Source: Salisapilia sapeloensis (Eukaryota; Oomycota; Peronosporomycetes; Peronosporales; Salisapiliaceae). From it: a stretch of DNA of 43,276 nt. Of the stretch, positions 1-11,574 are shown in pieces. The notes under the pieces were generated by a model that worked only from the letters and a program-made list of their open reading frames with translations, was not told where the DNA came from and made no database searches. Both the position numbers and the translations under genes were made by a program. The stretch lies in contig JAADVB010000163.1 in assembly GCA_023334545.1 (NCBI GenBank), positions 1-43,276 on the forward strand. The letters run 5' to 3'. Numbering within the stretch: the stretch's first letter is position 1; the number at the start of each line of letters is the position of its first letter.

Positions 1-4
1 GACC

Positions 5-1609
5 ATGGATAGCTTTCATTCGATGCTACGAGATGCTGCCGGCCAACGCCCTGCCGGTGACGCGTCCAATGGGAGTGCCCAGATGCCGACGCACAACATG
101 CTGATGTCCCAAGGCTTCTCCATGCCGGCAGACACGTCCAATGGGATGGGACTTCCGATGGGCATGCAGCCAATGTCCGCTGCTTCGAGTGCCATGCCGG
201 GCATGACTGCTCCGAACAACATGATGATGCAGGGAAATCTCCAGAGTTTTGCCGGTTTGGCGACTTCGAACGGCGTTCCCTTACCGCCGACGATGGCGGC
301 AAACAATGCCCAAGTCGCGCCCAGCGCTGCTTCGAATGGGGCAGAGCGAGGCAAGTCCAAGAAGAGAAAGTCGTCCGCGGCGGAAAACAATTCGAACAAG
401 AAGGCGGCGGGCAACAACAACAGTAATAGTGAACAAGAAGAAAAGCAGCCAGAAGAGTACACGGACCCCAAGGCCAAGCGCCGAGCACAGATCGCAAAGG
501 CAGCGCGCAAGCACCGTCAGCGTCAGAAGGATGAGCTCATAGCGCTCCGATCGAAAGTGAAGGATCTCAAGGAGCAGATCGAGGTGCTGCAGTCGTCCGA
601 GCCGTCCGAGCACAACACGGAGCTCGGGTGGAAGCAAGAGGCAGAGCAGCATGCCGAGATCCGTGCTCGCGTCGACAAGGAGAACGAGTTCCTCCGAAAG
701 ACGCTAATGGAGCAGATGAAGTTCATCCAGCGTCTGCAGGACTACTTCACCAAGCAGCCGTTGCTGAACATGCCGTCGCTTGACATGATCCTGAACTCGT
801 CCAGCGGTGCGGCGTCCACCCCAGGTGCCCTCTCTTCCTCCATCGCGTCGGCAGCCAATCCGTCGACGCTGCAGCTGTCCGCCGGCTCTTTCCAGGACAG
901 CCTCACGCAGCAAGCGACGGACGGCATGCGTGCACTCGACGCCCAAGTGGCTGCGTGTGAAGCTGCCTTCCAGAACCCTCGCAACCAGACCATGACCTAC
1001 TTTGGGCTGCAGGTGCAGTACGAATTGGGACAAGAAGAAACGTCGATCTACTTCCGCCACCACCTGTACTCGCTAGACGCTAAGCAAGTGCTGGACGACC
1101 TCTGGTCGTGTCTTGGGAACGCAGAATTTGAAGGCCAGTTCCCATTCTCCGAGTCGGTGGAACTGCTGGAAGACTTGGACGACAAGACCAAGTACGTCCA
1201 TCGCATCTGGAATCTTGGTGCCTCCACGGACGCGTCCCACTCTGGAAGCAAGCTCCGAACGGAGGATCTGTGCATTCATAAACGTCGGGAGGATGCCGAT
1301 GGCAGCGTCTATTGCCTCGGCAAGAGCGTCATGGATGACCCATCTCGCCCGAAGAACCCCAACATCGTCCGTCGAAACACAACGTCTGCGCTGCAGCTGC
1401 GTCCGTTCACGGACTCGACTGGCTATGGCTGCGTCATGCTCTGGTCGGTCAAAGTGGCGCTCGAAGGAAGCGCGGAGGAGCGTGCGAAGCCGCACAACTT
1501 ACCGGACATGGTGCTGAAGAACCTCTTCGAGGTTTACCCAGTCTTCGTCAAGGCCGTGGCGGACCGAGCGCGAGGCAGCGGCAGTCAGGGGACGGAAGAG
1601 CAGAGCTAA
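5..1609 (+). CDS. bZIP transcription factor with Ile in place of the invariant Asn
   Basis: Single-exon ORF of 534 residues, a predicted nuclear DNA-binding protein. Residues 1-150 are low-complexity, rich in Met, Asn, Ser and Gln, with a Lys-rich stretch (SKKRKSS) that could serve as an NLS. The basic region lies around residues 155-175 (AKAARKHRQRQK), followed by Leu/Ile/Val heptads to about 200, a typical basic leucine zipper. The residue aligned with the invariant bZIP Asn is Ile163 (codon 491-493), and the usual Ser of the RRSR block is His. Oomycetes are known to have bZIPs altered at this Asn. The C-terminal 200 residues look globular and resemble, by memory only, the tail of oomycete bZIP/M96-type proteins. 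The ATG is 5 bases from the window edge, so an upstream start or exon is possible. The gene converges on the ZRANB2-like gene (53 bp between stops). Confidence 0.85.
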   Translation: MDSFHSMLRDAAGQRPAGDASNGSAQMPTHNMLMSQGFSMPADTSNGMGLPMGMQPMSAASSAMPGMTAPNNMMMQGNLQSFAGLATSNGVPLPPTMAANNAQVAPSAASNGAERGKSKKRKSSAAENNSNKKAAGNNNSNSEQEEKQPEEYTDPKAKRRAQIAKAARKHRQRQKDELIALRSKVKDLKEQIEVLQSSEPSEHNTELGWKQEAEQHAEIRARVDKENEFLRKTLMEQMKFIQRLQDYFTKQPLLNMPSLDMILNSSSGAASTPGALSSSIASAANPSTLQLSAGSFQDSLTQQATDGMRALDAQVAACEAAFQNPRNQTMTYFGLQVQYELGQEETSIYFRHHLYSLDAKQVLDDLWSCLGNAEFEGQFPFSESVELLEDLDDKTKYVHRIWNLGASTDASHSGSKLRTEDLCIHKRREDADGSVYCLGKSVMDDPSRPKNPNIVRRNTTSALQLRPFTDSTGYGCVMLWSVKVALEGSAEERAKPHNLPDMVLKNLFEVYPVFVKAVADRARGSGSQGTEEQS

Positions 1610-1662
1610 GACGGACGCTGCTGGTTCGAACAATAGTCGTTTGCATTTATATCTAAACCGTT

Positions 1663-2742
1663 TTAGTTTCGTTTTCGGTGAGAGCGGCGGGACCGGTCTC
1701 GACTGGAGCTGCGGCTGCGTCGTCTGCCGCTTCGACGATCGTCTCGACGTCGTCTATCTCGGTCATTGCGGTCGCGACTTCGACTACGTCGAGACGTCCT
1801 GTTATCCTCCTTTGTCTTTCTTGCAGCTGGAGAAACACTTCGGTCCTTTCGTGCCGAGATTTCTTTCGGTTCTTCAGAACCTGATCCAGCTTCTGCCGAT
1901 CGAGAGTCGGACGTAGGGTAGATGGCTCCGTAGTTTTGCTGGAGCCTAGCCAACGCCGCTGCCTCCTTTTCGGCTCGAGATGCCTTCACTTTCTGATTAC
2001 GTCATACATTCCTGTTAACTCGTGTCGATGAAGAGGATGACAAAATACGCCCACCTTCTTCCTCAGGCCGAACTCGTCGTACCCGTCTTCTCCAATCTCA
2101 TTCTTCCCAGAAGTCACTCTGATACATCCATTCGTTACTTTCTACATACACCCTAGTCACGAAACGCTTACCTCTCTTGTCTCTCGTCAAAGCCTCCACC
2201 AGCTCCCTCTCGTCTCTCGTCCTACCGTCATGCACACGCGTAAGTATACATGTACATGCGCAGCTGCCTTAATCAAAAGGTTCATACAGTATTTGCCATT
2301 CCTGACTTGGGACTTTTGCAAATGTTGCACTCTTGCCGGCGCTCCCAATTCACATTTCCACACCTAGTGCACAGGACAAAAGATTAATCCGAGTGCTGAG
2401 CGATTGAAGTGACAAAAATGTTATCAGCTTACATGTTGCATGTCCAGTCGCCAGCTTGAAAGAGCCCAGATGGACCTCGAAAGTCACCGTCCTTCTTCGT
2501 GGCACTTCCTGGAGACGGAGCAGATCCCTCCGGTTGAGGAGTTTGGCACCGGTTGCACTGCGTCCGCCGAGCAAAGTTCACGTTGGCACATCTATCCACA
2601 GTCGTAGGCAAAGCCATGCACGTAAGAGCCCAAGCACTGCATTCATATTACCAGGTAGTGCATACCCTGGATTGGGACACACCCAGTCTCCACTCGACAT
2701 TTGAAACCCCCTGCCTCCTTGTCCTCGACCTCGACCTGCCAT
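1663..2742 (-). CDS. ZRANB2: ZRANB2-like RanBP2-zinc-finger, RS-domain splicing protein
   Basis: Six exons joined by hand: 2742-2666, 2591-2433, 2363-2288, 2221-2172, 2118-2055 and 1992-1663, giving 756 bp and 251 residues in frame. The product has a Gly/Arg-rich start, zinc finger 1 (W-V-C-x4-C, then NVNFARR, then C-N-R-C), zinc finger 2 (W-T-C-N-M-C, NVNWERR, C-N-I-C), the motif GAGGGFDERQE, an acidic stretch EDGYDEFGLRKK and a C-terminal arginine/serine-rich tail. This order matches ZRANB2, whose fingers bind GGU-containing RNA and which acts in alternative splicing in the nucleus. The lysine-rich segment between YDEFG and the RS tail also fits. Introns are 50-74 bp. Both fingers are interrupted at the same place (see findings). 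It is transcribed divergently from the mitochondrial L1 gene. Confidence 0.88.
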
Positions 2743-2894
2743 GCTGCCAATGTCCAAAATCCAAATTCTGGGTCATCTCGAGGATATAGCTGTCCATAAT
2801 ACTACCGTCGTGTTCCAGTCACAATCGACCCAAGTGGTACATATAAATCAGGACAAACTCACTGGCCAGCTCTTTCGCACAATAAGCTCACATC
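2743..2894. promoter_or_regulatory. Shared divergent promoter region, ZRANB2-like / mitochondrial L1
   Basis: These 152 bp separate two start codons facing away from each other and must contain both 5' UTRs and core promoters unless transcripts overlap. A short AT stretch (catataaatc, near 2840) lies about 50 bp upstream of the L1 ATG. I see no oomycete Inr/FPR core I would defend. Confidence 0.45.
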
Positions 2895-4019
2895 ATGCTC
2901 GTACGTTGCGCTCGGAGGACCGCGGCGGCTGTGCCGCAGCGCGCCGGAAACTTTATCCGCTCCTTTTCTGCCCCGGCAACCCAAGAGGCTGTGCCAGAGC
3001 GGTCACCAACGGCGTTGGGCATCAAACCTCGCCAATCCAACGCACCCAAGGTACTGCACTTGATACGATCCTCACTTGTGACTTTATGCTAATTCTCAAT
3101 CGTATTTATTCATGTAGCCTCTTCTAGACGTTCAGACGGCAGTTGCAAACGCCCAGGAGCAGTCTAAACGCAAGTTCGATGAGGTATGCACAAGTCAAGA
3201 CTAGCCTTCCAATCCTTGTGCTGAGTGGTAGAAATCGTATCGACAATAGACGGTCGACTTGGCAGTGCAGCTAGGCGTGGACCCTCGCAAGCCCAACCAG
3301 AGCGTGCGTGGCGTTGTCTCGCTTCCCAACGGCACTGGCAAAACTGTTCGTGTCGCAGTTTTTGCTCGTGGCCCCAAAGCAGGTACTTCATCTAGACACT
3401 ATGCTGGACGAACTAGTGTTCTGACGATTGTATAGAGGAGGCCAAGGCCGCTGGAGCTTCAGTCGTAGGTGCAGAAGACCTGGTGGAGATGATTCAGAAG
3501 GGTGAACTCAACTTTGAGCGATGCATCGCCACCCCTGACGTCATGCCTCTCGTTGGCCGAGTCGCTCGAGTATGATCTCGGATATATCGATCGTATATTC
3601 CAGACATATATTTACCACTTTCTGCTGTAGGTGCTCGGACCTCGTGGCCTCATGCCCAACCCAAAGCTCGGCACCGTCACCCAGGACGTTGGCGAGGCGA
3701 TCGCTGCCGCCAAGGGCGGTCAGGTCGAGTTCCGTGCCGAGAAAAACGGCATCATCCACGCCGGAGTCGGCAAAGTCGGCTTCTCGCAAGAGCAACTACT
3801 GGACAACGTCCGAGCCTTCATGGTGGCTCTCATTGACGCCAAGCCGGAGGGTGCCAAGGGCAAATACATCAAAGTACAGTAGTGCACACGTATGGTATAG
3901 AAACGAATGTCTAACAAAGCTACTAGGCTGCCCACCTGAGTACGACGATGGGATCGAGCTATGCCCTGGACCTCAAGTACGTCGACCCGTCCTCGGCCTT
4001 CTTCATGCGGTTCGACTAG
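2895..4019 (+). CDS. MRPL1: Mitochondrial 50S ribosomal protein L1 (uL1m)
   Basis: Six exons: 2895-3050, 3118-3183, 3250-3382, 3436-3569, 3631-3873 and 3927-4019. They sum to 825 bp, 274 residues, all in phase. The first about 45 residues are rich in Arg, Ala and Ser with few acidic residues ([13 protein letters not shown]), a likely mitochondrial presequence. The rest follows bacterial L1: [59 protein letters not shown] and a final [15 protein letters not shown]1 forms the mobile stalk that binds 23S-type rRNA near the E site. The apparent stop after exon 5 is inside an intron; skipping that intron would remove the conserved terminal STTMG block. Introns are 53-67 bp. Confidence 0.93.
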
Positions 4020-4100
4020 ACCCTACAATAAAACGGATTTCAAACGAAGACATGTCGTTAAGACTTAAACTTGGCTACTCTCATCAATCGGGCTCCTAGG

Positions 4101-5502
4101 CTATTCCCACCCCTCAAACTCCTTGAGCCGAGCGTCGATCCTGTCCACCACTTGCCTTCCGAACGCCTCTTCATGGCCGAGCTCCTCCAGCCTCTCTAGC
4201 TCTCTCGACGTGATGTATACGACGTTGTCGGGCCTCAGCGGCCGATCGTTCCTCCATCGACACATCAGCAGACGCTCCCGACCTTCCTGTCGAGCAAAGC
4301 TTACGGCGCTCTTGCCCCTCCAGACATGCTGGAAAACAAACTCCAGGTCATCTCGATCCAGCGGGAGGCTCTTCTCCTGTCCCAACTTGAGCTCTCGCTG
4401 CTGGAGACTCTGATATAACTTGTTGCGCTGGTCTCTCGACAGTCTTCCCACCGGATCTGGCGTCATCGGCTGACCAGCCAGCTCGCACAGGACAAAGGCA
4501 GCCATGGCATTACCAAAGAGAGCCGGCGTCGTGCCTAGTACCGGGATGACTCGAACACGGAAGTGGTCTACGGTGCCAAACTCATGCGGATCATGCGTCT
4601 GCTCCGAGTTTAGTGGGAGCAACTTGCGCGTGGAACGTTCGCTGGAGAATACACACGACAGTTTGGAAAAATCCAGCTCACGCTTCTTCAAAAAGTAGCG
4701 CATCTTGGTCGCCAGCGGATCTCCTAGTATTCCGTTTGTCAGTACGATGGAAATGAATGCGTAATTCATATATAACATACGGACGGCGTCATTGAGCGTT
4801 CCGATTTGCAGCTTGGTCGGATCGGCTTTGGCCCCAGCGCCAGTCGCTGTGATAGCAGGCAGTCCTTTGGCCGACACGGCTGCCAAAAGCGCCGTCTTGG
4901 TCGTCACGTCATCGATGCAGTCCAGCACATAGTCTGGGTTTCCTATCGTTGCCAAACATCTTAACATTGAGCATGAAAGGCTCCATTTATGCCAACATAC
5001 CTTCAAGAAGCACATCGGCAGCATCCTCCGTGAACATGACGGCGCAATCCTCAATTTCACAGTGTGGAACAATTTCCTGCAGCTTCTTCTTCATGACTGT
5101 AGTCTTTGGCAAGCCCACATCTGCACGAGTGCCAAGCGCATGGCGGTTGAGCGACGACAGGGTTACATTGTCAAAATCAATCAGCCGCAGTTTGCGCACA
5201 CCGGAGCGAGCCAGCATGTGTGCTGCATGGGAACCAACGCCGCCCATACCGACAACCACCACGAAGGAGTTTTCAACCTTGGCAAATCCATTTTCTCCAA
5301 AGAAGCTCCGGATGCGAGACAACTGCTCTTGCAGAAGCTCCTCTTCCATGGCCTCCGTTCCGCTTTTCGCCACACCTCCAGCTTTCTCTTTGGCTACATA
5401 GGTAGCATAGTACTTTTGCAACGCCACTGCAGCAGCAGCGCCGAGTCCGAAGGCTGCACTAAGCTGCAACAGACGCAGGTTCTCGCTTGGAGCAGCCACC
5501 AT
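4101..5502 (-). CDS. TCD1: tRNA threonylcarbamoyladenosine dehydratase (TcdA/CsdL family, E1-like)
   Basis: Three exons, 5502-5001, 4942-4781 and 4723-4101: 1287 bp, 428 residues. It belongs to the ThiF/E1 ATP-dependent family that cyclises t6A37 to ct6A37 in ANN-decoding tRNAs. The nucleotide-binding loop GMGGVGSHAAHML is followed by LIDFDNVTLSSLNRHAL (Asp and Arg of the ATP site), then NPDYVLDCIDDVTTKTALL and the ITATGAGAKADPTKLQIG segment characteristic of the TcdA/YgdL group rather than ubiquitin E1s. Residues about 9-30 (LQLSAAFGLGAAAAVALQ) form a hydrophobic helix like the N-terminal anchor of yeast Tcd1/Tcd2 on the mitochondrial outer membrane. The C-terminal third is helical and charged, also as in the yeast proteins. 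It diverges from the biotin ligase gene and converges on L1 (81 bp). Confidence 0.9.
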
Positions 5503-5633
5503 CGAAATTCGTCACTTGTTGTTCCGATTGTCGTCTGGTCCACCATACTAGAGCACTTGAAGTCCCACTGAATTACATATAAATACCCACCTTCGACCAC
5601 TTTATCTGACAGCTTTTCATCGACTCTTGCAGC
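5503..5633. promoter_or_regulatory. Shared divergent promoter region, TcdA-like / biotin ligase
   Basis: Only 131 bp lie between the two opposed start codons. An AT-rich stretch around 5572-5585 (attacatataaataccc) lies about 50 bp upstream of the biotin ligase ATG. No specific factor site was recognised. Confidence 0.45.
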
Positions 5634-6682
5634 ATGGCAGGGGAATTGCGTTGGTTTGCCAAGTCGGAGCAGCACTTGGCTCTCTTCCAGCCGTGGCTGG
5701 ACTCTGCTGCACCAAAGTACTCCATCCAGACACTCAACGCTTCCTCAGACAAGGTGGAAGGCGAGGATGCGGCCCAGCGTCTTTTTTCGTCCTTGAAAAC
5801 GACCAAGCTCGGGAACTTGATCTTGCACAGCTCTGCTCTTCCATCTACGCAGATCTTGCTGCATGATGAGCTGAAACCACACCCGCCTGCGGACGTCTTG
5901 TGCTACACGCAGCACCAGGTCAGTGGCAAAGGGCGTGGATCGAATACGTGGACGTCTCCCGAGGGCTGCCTCACGTTCTCCTTTACCAGCCGTTTCACCG
6001 ACGGAGCAGCACTCCCGTTCGTCCAGTACTTGGTGTCTCTCGCTATCGTTCGAGCAGTCAAAGACGTTGCCAAGACCGACGTGGCCGAGAACCCTGTGCG
6101 CATCAAATGGCCCAACGACATTTACGCCAACAACGCCAAGATCGGTGGTATCTTGTGCCAGTCCGAGTATTCGAACGGCGAGTTCCGCGTGACGACAGGT
6201 ACATACACTCATGTTGCATGAAAGGCTCTATTGGCTGACGAACTAGATAGGCGTCGGCCTCAACATTTCGAACGACGAACCGACCACGTGCATCCAAAAG
6301 GTGCTCGGCACGAACGAGAATCCTTGCACTGCCACCAAGTACTTACTCTCCATACTTGTATTCTATATTTTGACCACTGACATTGATTTCTCACAGGGAA
6401 GAGTTCCTCGCAGCGTTCTGCAATGCTTACGAGCCGATGCAGGAAACCTTCCAAAAGAGCGGCTTCGAACCCTTCATGAAGGAGTACGTTGAAAGCTGGC
6501 TGCACTCAGACCAAGTTGTCCAGGTCCAGTCTTCCGAGAGTGCTGACACGGTCTCTGCTGTCATCAAGGGGCTGACGGCATCGGGGTGCCTCCTAGCAGA
6601 TGCTGACGGCAAGCAACTGGAGCTGTATCCCGACGGCAACAGCCTGGACTTTTTCCAAGGCCTTCTGACACGCAAGCTTTGA
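5634..6682 (+). CDS. HLCS: Biotin--[protein] ligase (holocarboxylase synthetase)
   Basis: Three exons, 5634-6198, 6251-6338 and 6397-6682: 939 bp, 312 residues. The enzyme activates biotin with ATP to biotinyl-AMP and transfers it to the lysine of biotin carboxylases. Diagnostic motifs in order: TQHQVSGKGRGSNTWTSPEG (biotinyl-AMP loop), RIKWPNDIYANNAKIGGIL (catalytic KWPND and KIGGIL), GVGLNIS across the first splice junction, and a C-terminal SH3-like cap ending near NSLDFFQGLL. At 312 residues it is a short form, lacking the long N-terminal extension of animal HLCS. No clear mitochondrial presequence is seen, so a cytosolic enzyme is the simplest reading. It converges on katanin (92 bp). 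Confidence 0.93.
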
Positions 6683-6774
6683 AACTGTCTCGTGTCTGAG
6701 AGTGAATAACAAAGTCGTAGGGAAGAAGAAACACAATGGGAGTTGTCACCTTTGCTTCATATTTCGACTGTCGT

Positions 6775-8799
<2,025 letters not shown>

Positions 8800-8956
8800 C
8801 GTGCCGTGTGTACCTAGAGCAAAAGATGCAAACGCGCCCAGTTGAGGTCTGGAGAGAACCGTTTCACGTGCGTCCGTTCACATCATTTCATTCATTTCGT
8901 AGATTAAAAAAGCGGTCAAGGAGAAATACACCCGCAGCACATCGTCGCAGCTCCGA

Positions 8957-9798
8957 CTAACAGTCCAACGCAGCACGCTCAATCTGTTCACTCAACGCAG
9001 TTGCCTGGGAAATGTAGTGCTGCTTGGAAGTCGTCTGGACGTGCAGTATCTCTTCCTCCAGCGCCGCCACAACATTCAGCAAGGCCTCAAAGTCGCCCTG
9101 TCCATGTCGTTCGAGAGATCGCAGCACTCGCTCTCTTGTTACACTCCGGTCACTGGACGATATTTCTTGTCTCCACGCAATTGCCGTGGAGACTGGAGGT
9201 CGACGATGGTCTGAGCTTGTGGCTGGTTTACTCGGCGACCTACTACTGCTTCACCTGTGTAAGTTCTAGCGTCTCTACCAAAGAGATGCGGCAAGTACCT
9301 GGCGGCTTGGCCTGTCGATGACGTCGGTGCAGAAGGCTGTGATGAAGGCTGTACTGACTGAGCTACTCTCACTGCAGCAAGTCGTTAGTGGCTTGAATGC
9401 ATGCAAAATAGACTAGAAAAGATACCGGACGGTGGAGGTCGATAGGCATGCAGTTCGATCTCGTCTGCCCTGCGCTTATTTCTCCTGGCGGGAAGCATCA
9501 TATCTGGTGTCTGTGGGAAATCAAGATCTCTTCTGCGGCCTGCTCCTTCATCCACTGGCGAAGTAAAGATCGGCGCGAGGGACGAAGAGATCACACGAGG
9601 CGGTTGGCGATGTGGCAGAGGCTGTGGGCCCGCTGGAGCTGAAGAGGCACCAGAGGGAAGTGGGCTCAGCCGAGGCAATGGCGACTGCTGTCCTGCGTGG
9701 CTAGCAAGGGTCTTCAGTCCTGTCATGACGTCTGGCGTACAGGACAATGCCGGCGCCAAGGTCGAGCGTGACCGCTCCCACTCGACGAGGCTGTGCAT
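8957..9798 (-). CDS. Unknown Pro/Ser-rich protein with C-terminal helical segment
   Basis: I do not recognise this protein. Three exons (9798-9426, 9371-9299, 9245-8957) join in phase to 735 bp, 244 residues. The start MHSLVEWERSRSTLAPAL is the first ATG of the exon and is not proven; an upstream exon is possible. Residues about 45-165 are low-complexity, rich in Pro, Ser, Ala and Gln, with a basic patch ARRNKRR that could be an NLS. The last 75 residues are predicted helical and regular (RVLRSLERHGQGDFEALL, then ALEEEILHVQTT), possibly a coiled coil. The second intron is about 53 bp and uses the acceptor just before tagtagg; the earlier AG would bring a stop into frame. It lies 157 bp downstream of nothing functional but in the same orientation as katanin. 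Confidence 0.6.
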
Positions 9799-10177
9799 GG
9801 TAGATGAGAAATAGAAAAATGACAAGAAAATTACATCGTACCGACTCGATATGGGCATTCGAAGTTTATTACAAGCTATAGGGCTCGAGTGGTTGCACAG
9901 GCAGAAAACTGCAAGACGTATGCTGGCGCAGAAGCGAGAATGCCGTGACATCGAGACATGAGACGAACCATGTTTCGTTCGCGCAGATGTCGTGTACAAG
10001 ATATGCGGTAGAGTCCGCCTGGGATGGAAGACACGTCCGGTGCGGTCGTCCGGTAATCATTCGTCCATGCCGGCTCTGAACTGTTTTATGAACCGAACGA
10101 AGAAAAGTTGGAACTTGGTTGGGAAGGTGACTTGATTGAGATATTTGACTATCAACATGCCTGTCTCTGAACTCGAT
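9799..10177. other. Intergenic region, nothing recognised
   Basis: About 380 bp between the unknown protein start and the TLC gene stop. An open frame continues upstream from 9798 to 9999, but its translation (many Cys, His and Phe without pattern) does not look like protein. Probably the promoter of the unknown gene and the 3' UTR of the TLC gene. Confidence 0.5.
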
Positions 10178-10873
10178 TTAATCTTTCTTCTTACCACCAA
10201 CGGTGCGACGGAGCTTCTTGACGATGAGACCGAACCAGACGTACTGTAGGATGAAGAAGGGAATGCAAGGCCACAGATATCTCGTGTCACACTCCTTCAG
10301 CAGCCTCGGGATGAAGATTGCAGTGTTGAAGACGATCCTGGAGGCAAAGAACGAGAGCACGAAGAGCATGCCGGCAGTGGTACTCTGAGTGAGACGGAAC
10401 CAGTTGTAAAACGGCGTGCTCACTTCATTCGTCTGGATCCACACGTATGGATTGCCAAGTGTAGGGTCACAGACACTGCTCTCCTGCCAGAAGAAGACGC
10501 TGCCCCACACAATTCCTAGCACGTGATGGGCATAGTCCATGAGCCTCGTGCCGTTGAGTCGATGGAGATTGCCAATGCCATCAGCACGAAGCATTGCACC
10601 CATATCTACAATGAAGAATCCCAGGGATGCTGCAGTCGAGGCCGCAGTGTCCATGTCGTAGAACAAGGTGTACGAAGCGAGGAAGACGACGGCCGTACCA
10701 TGTGCTGCATTGAGGCTAATAACATGATTCTTCCCTGTGTGACCTCTCGGAACGACATTCAGGCACACGGTCCACAAAAGCGTCCATATTCCCGTTAGTG
10801 CGGCTAGTCGCTGTAGTCGCTCCAATTCGTCCTCCCCCTTCCTTCCATCGACTAGCACCCAAAGCGAATCCAT
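10178..10873 (-). CDS. TLC-domain (TRAM/LAG1/CLN8) ER membrane protein, TMEM136/TLCD5-like
   Basis: Polytopic membrane protein of 231 residues from the first in-frame ATG (MDSLWVLVDG). The open frame extends upstream to 10963 only with a TTG, so 10873 is preferred. Hydrophobic segments begin near ALTGIWTLLWTVCLNVV, followed by NAAHGTAVVFLASYTLFYD, TAASLGFFIVDMGAML, a His-His loop (DYAHHVLGIVWG), EVSTPFYNWFRL, AGMLFVLSFFASRIVF and PFFILQYVWFGLIV. The HH loop and the E-(V/I)-S-TPF motif are hallmarks of the TLC superfamily, which includes ceramide synthases and lipid-handling proteins. It lacks the ceramide synthase Lag1p motif proper, so substrate is unknown. The protein ends KKKD, a KKxx dilysine signal for ER retrieval, which supports ER residence. 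Confidence 0.8.
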   Translation of the reverse strand: MDSLWVLVDGRKGEDELERLQRLAALTGIWTLLWTVCLNVVPRGHTGKNHVISLNAAHGTAVVFLASYTLFYDMDTAASTAASLGFFIVDMGAMLRADGIGNLHRLNGTRLMDYAHHVLGIVWGSVFFWQESSVCDPTLGNPYVWIQTNEVSTPFYNWFRLTQSTTAGMLFVLSFFASRIVFNTAIFIPRLLKECDTRYLWPCIPFFILQYVWFGLIVKKLRRTVGGKKKD

Positions 10874-11574
10874 GATATTTGGCACAAGATTATTTGTTCG
10901 TGGTTCGAAAAGGTTGTTGGATAGATTTCGAACATGAGCAGCGCCCAGGTTACCACTGGACAAGATTTTGAATTCGTAGTGGAAATCTGCACTTCAAGGA
11001 AAGGGGACTTGTCATATGCAAGACGCATCGAACAGAGACTAGTAGACTACAAAATAAACCAATATGCATGCAATATAAACTTTGGCATGACATGGAGGTT
11101 GCAAAGGTATGGGTTCCGGTGAACAAACTGGCTAAGATCCTGTATTCAAATTGCATTGGGTTGTACTGTACAGAGGCATGTAGACAAGGATTATAGCAAT
11201 TCGTAAAATAGCATGTCTAAATTCTTGCCGTCGGTTAGACAGACAGCATGCCAAAGTCCAAGACTTGTTAAGAGTACGTGGCTATACTGAAGACACTTTT
11301 TTATAATTAATTCATTCCTGAATACGTAAGAATCACAAAATAAAATCGCGAGGTAGACTTATACCTCTGCGCACTTACTAGTACTACGCGCCGGGTAGAC
11401 GAGCAGCACAAAATCGTCTTTCCACTGCCAAGCGTCCTATAGGTTTCCACTTGCATTCGTACTTAAATGATACATACTTTAACTCCGTGTAAATTTTCCG
11501 CTTTCCCGCATACCAAGACAAAGTCGATCTGATTCTTTTAAACGGACCAATTGTCCCATTCTCGTTCTGGCAGC
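10874..11574. other. Divergent intergenic region, TLC gene / RING gene
   Basis: About 700 bp, AT-rich towards the middle. On the minus strand an ATG near 10935 opens a short frame overlapping the TLC start out of frame, which could act as an upstream ORF. The remaining open frames are short and without pattern. No tRNA or repeat seen. Confidence 0.5.

Noticed and set aside
16-510. 164-residue minus frame within the bZIP gene
   Set aside because: Ala/Leu/Cys-rich shadow of the Gln/Asn/Ser-rich bZIP N-terminus.
1621-1640. GGTTCGAA-like string resembling a tRNA B box
   Set aside because: Lacks the trailing CC and any matching A box or cloverleaf.
3572-4099. 175-residue plus frame overlapping the L1 gene
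   Set aside because: It crosses two introns of L1 in a different frame; the spliced L1 product is clearly the real one.
9799-9999. Upstream extension of the unknown protein frame to 9999
   Set aside because: No ATG-supported start with protein-like composition; Cys/His/Phe-rich translation looks like noncoding DNA.
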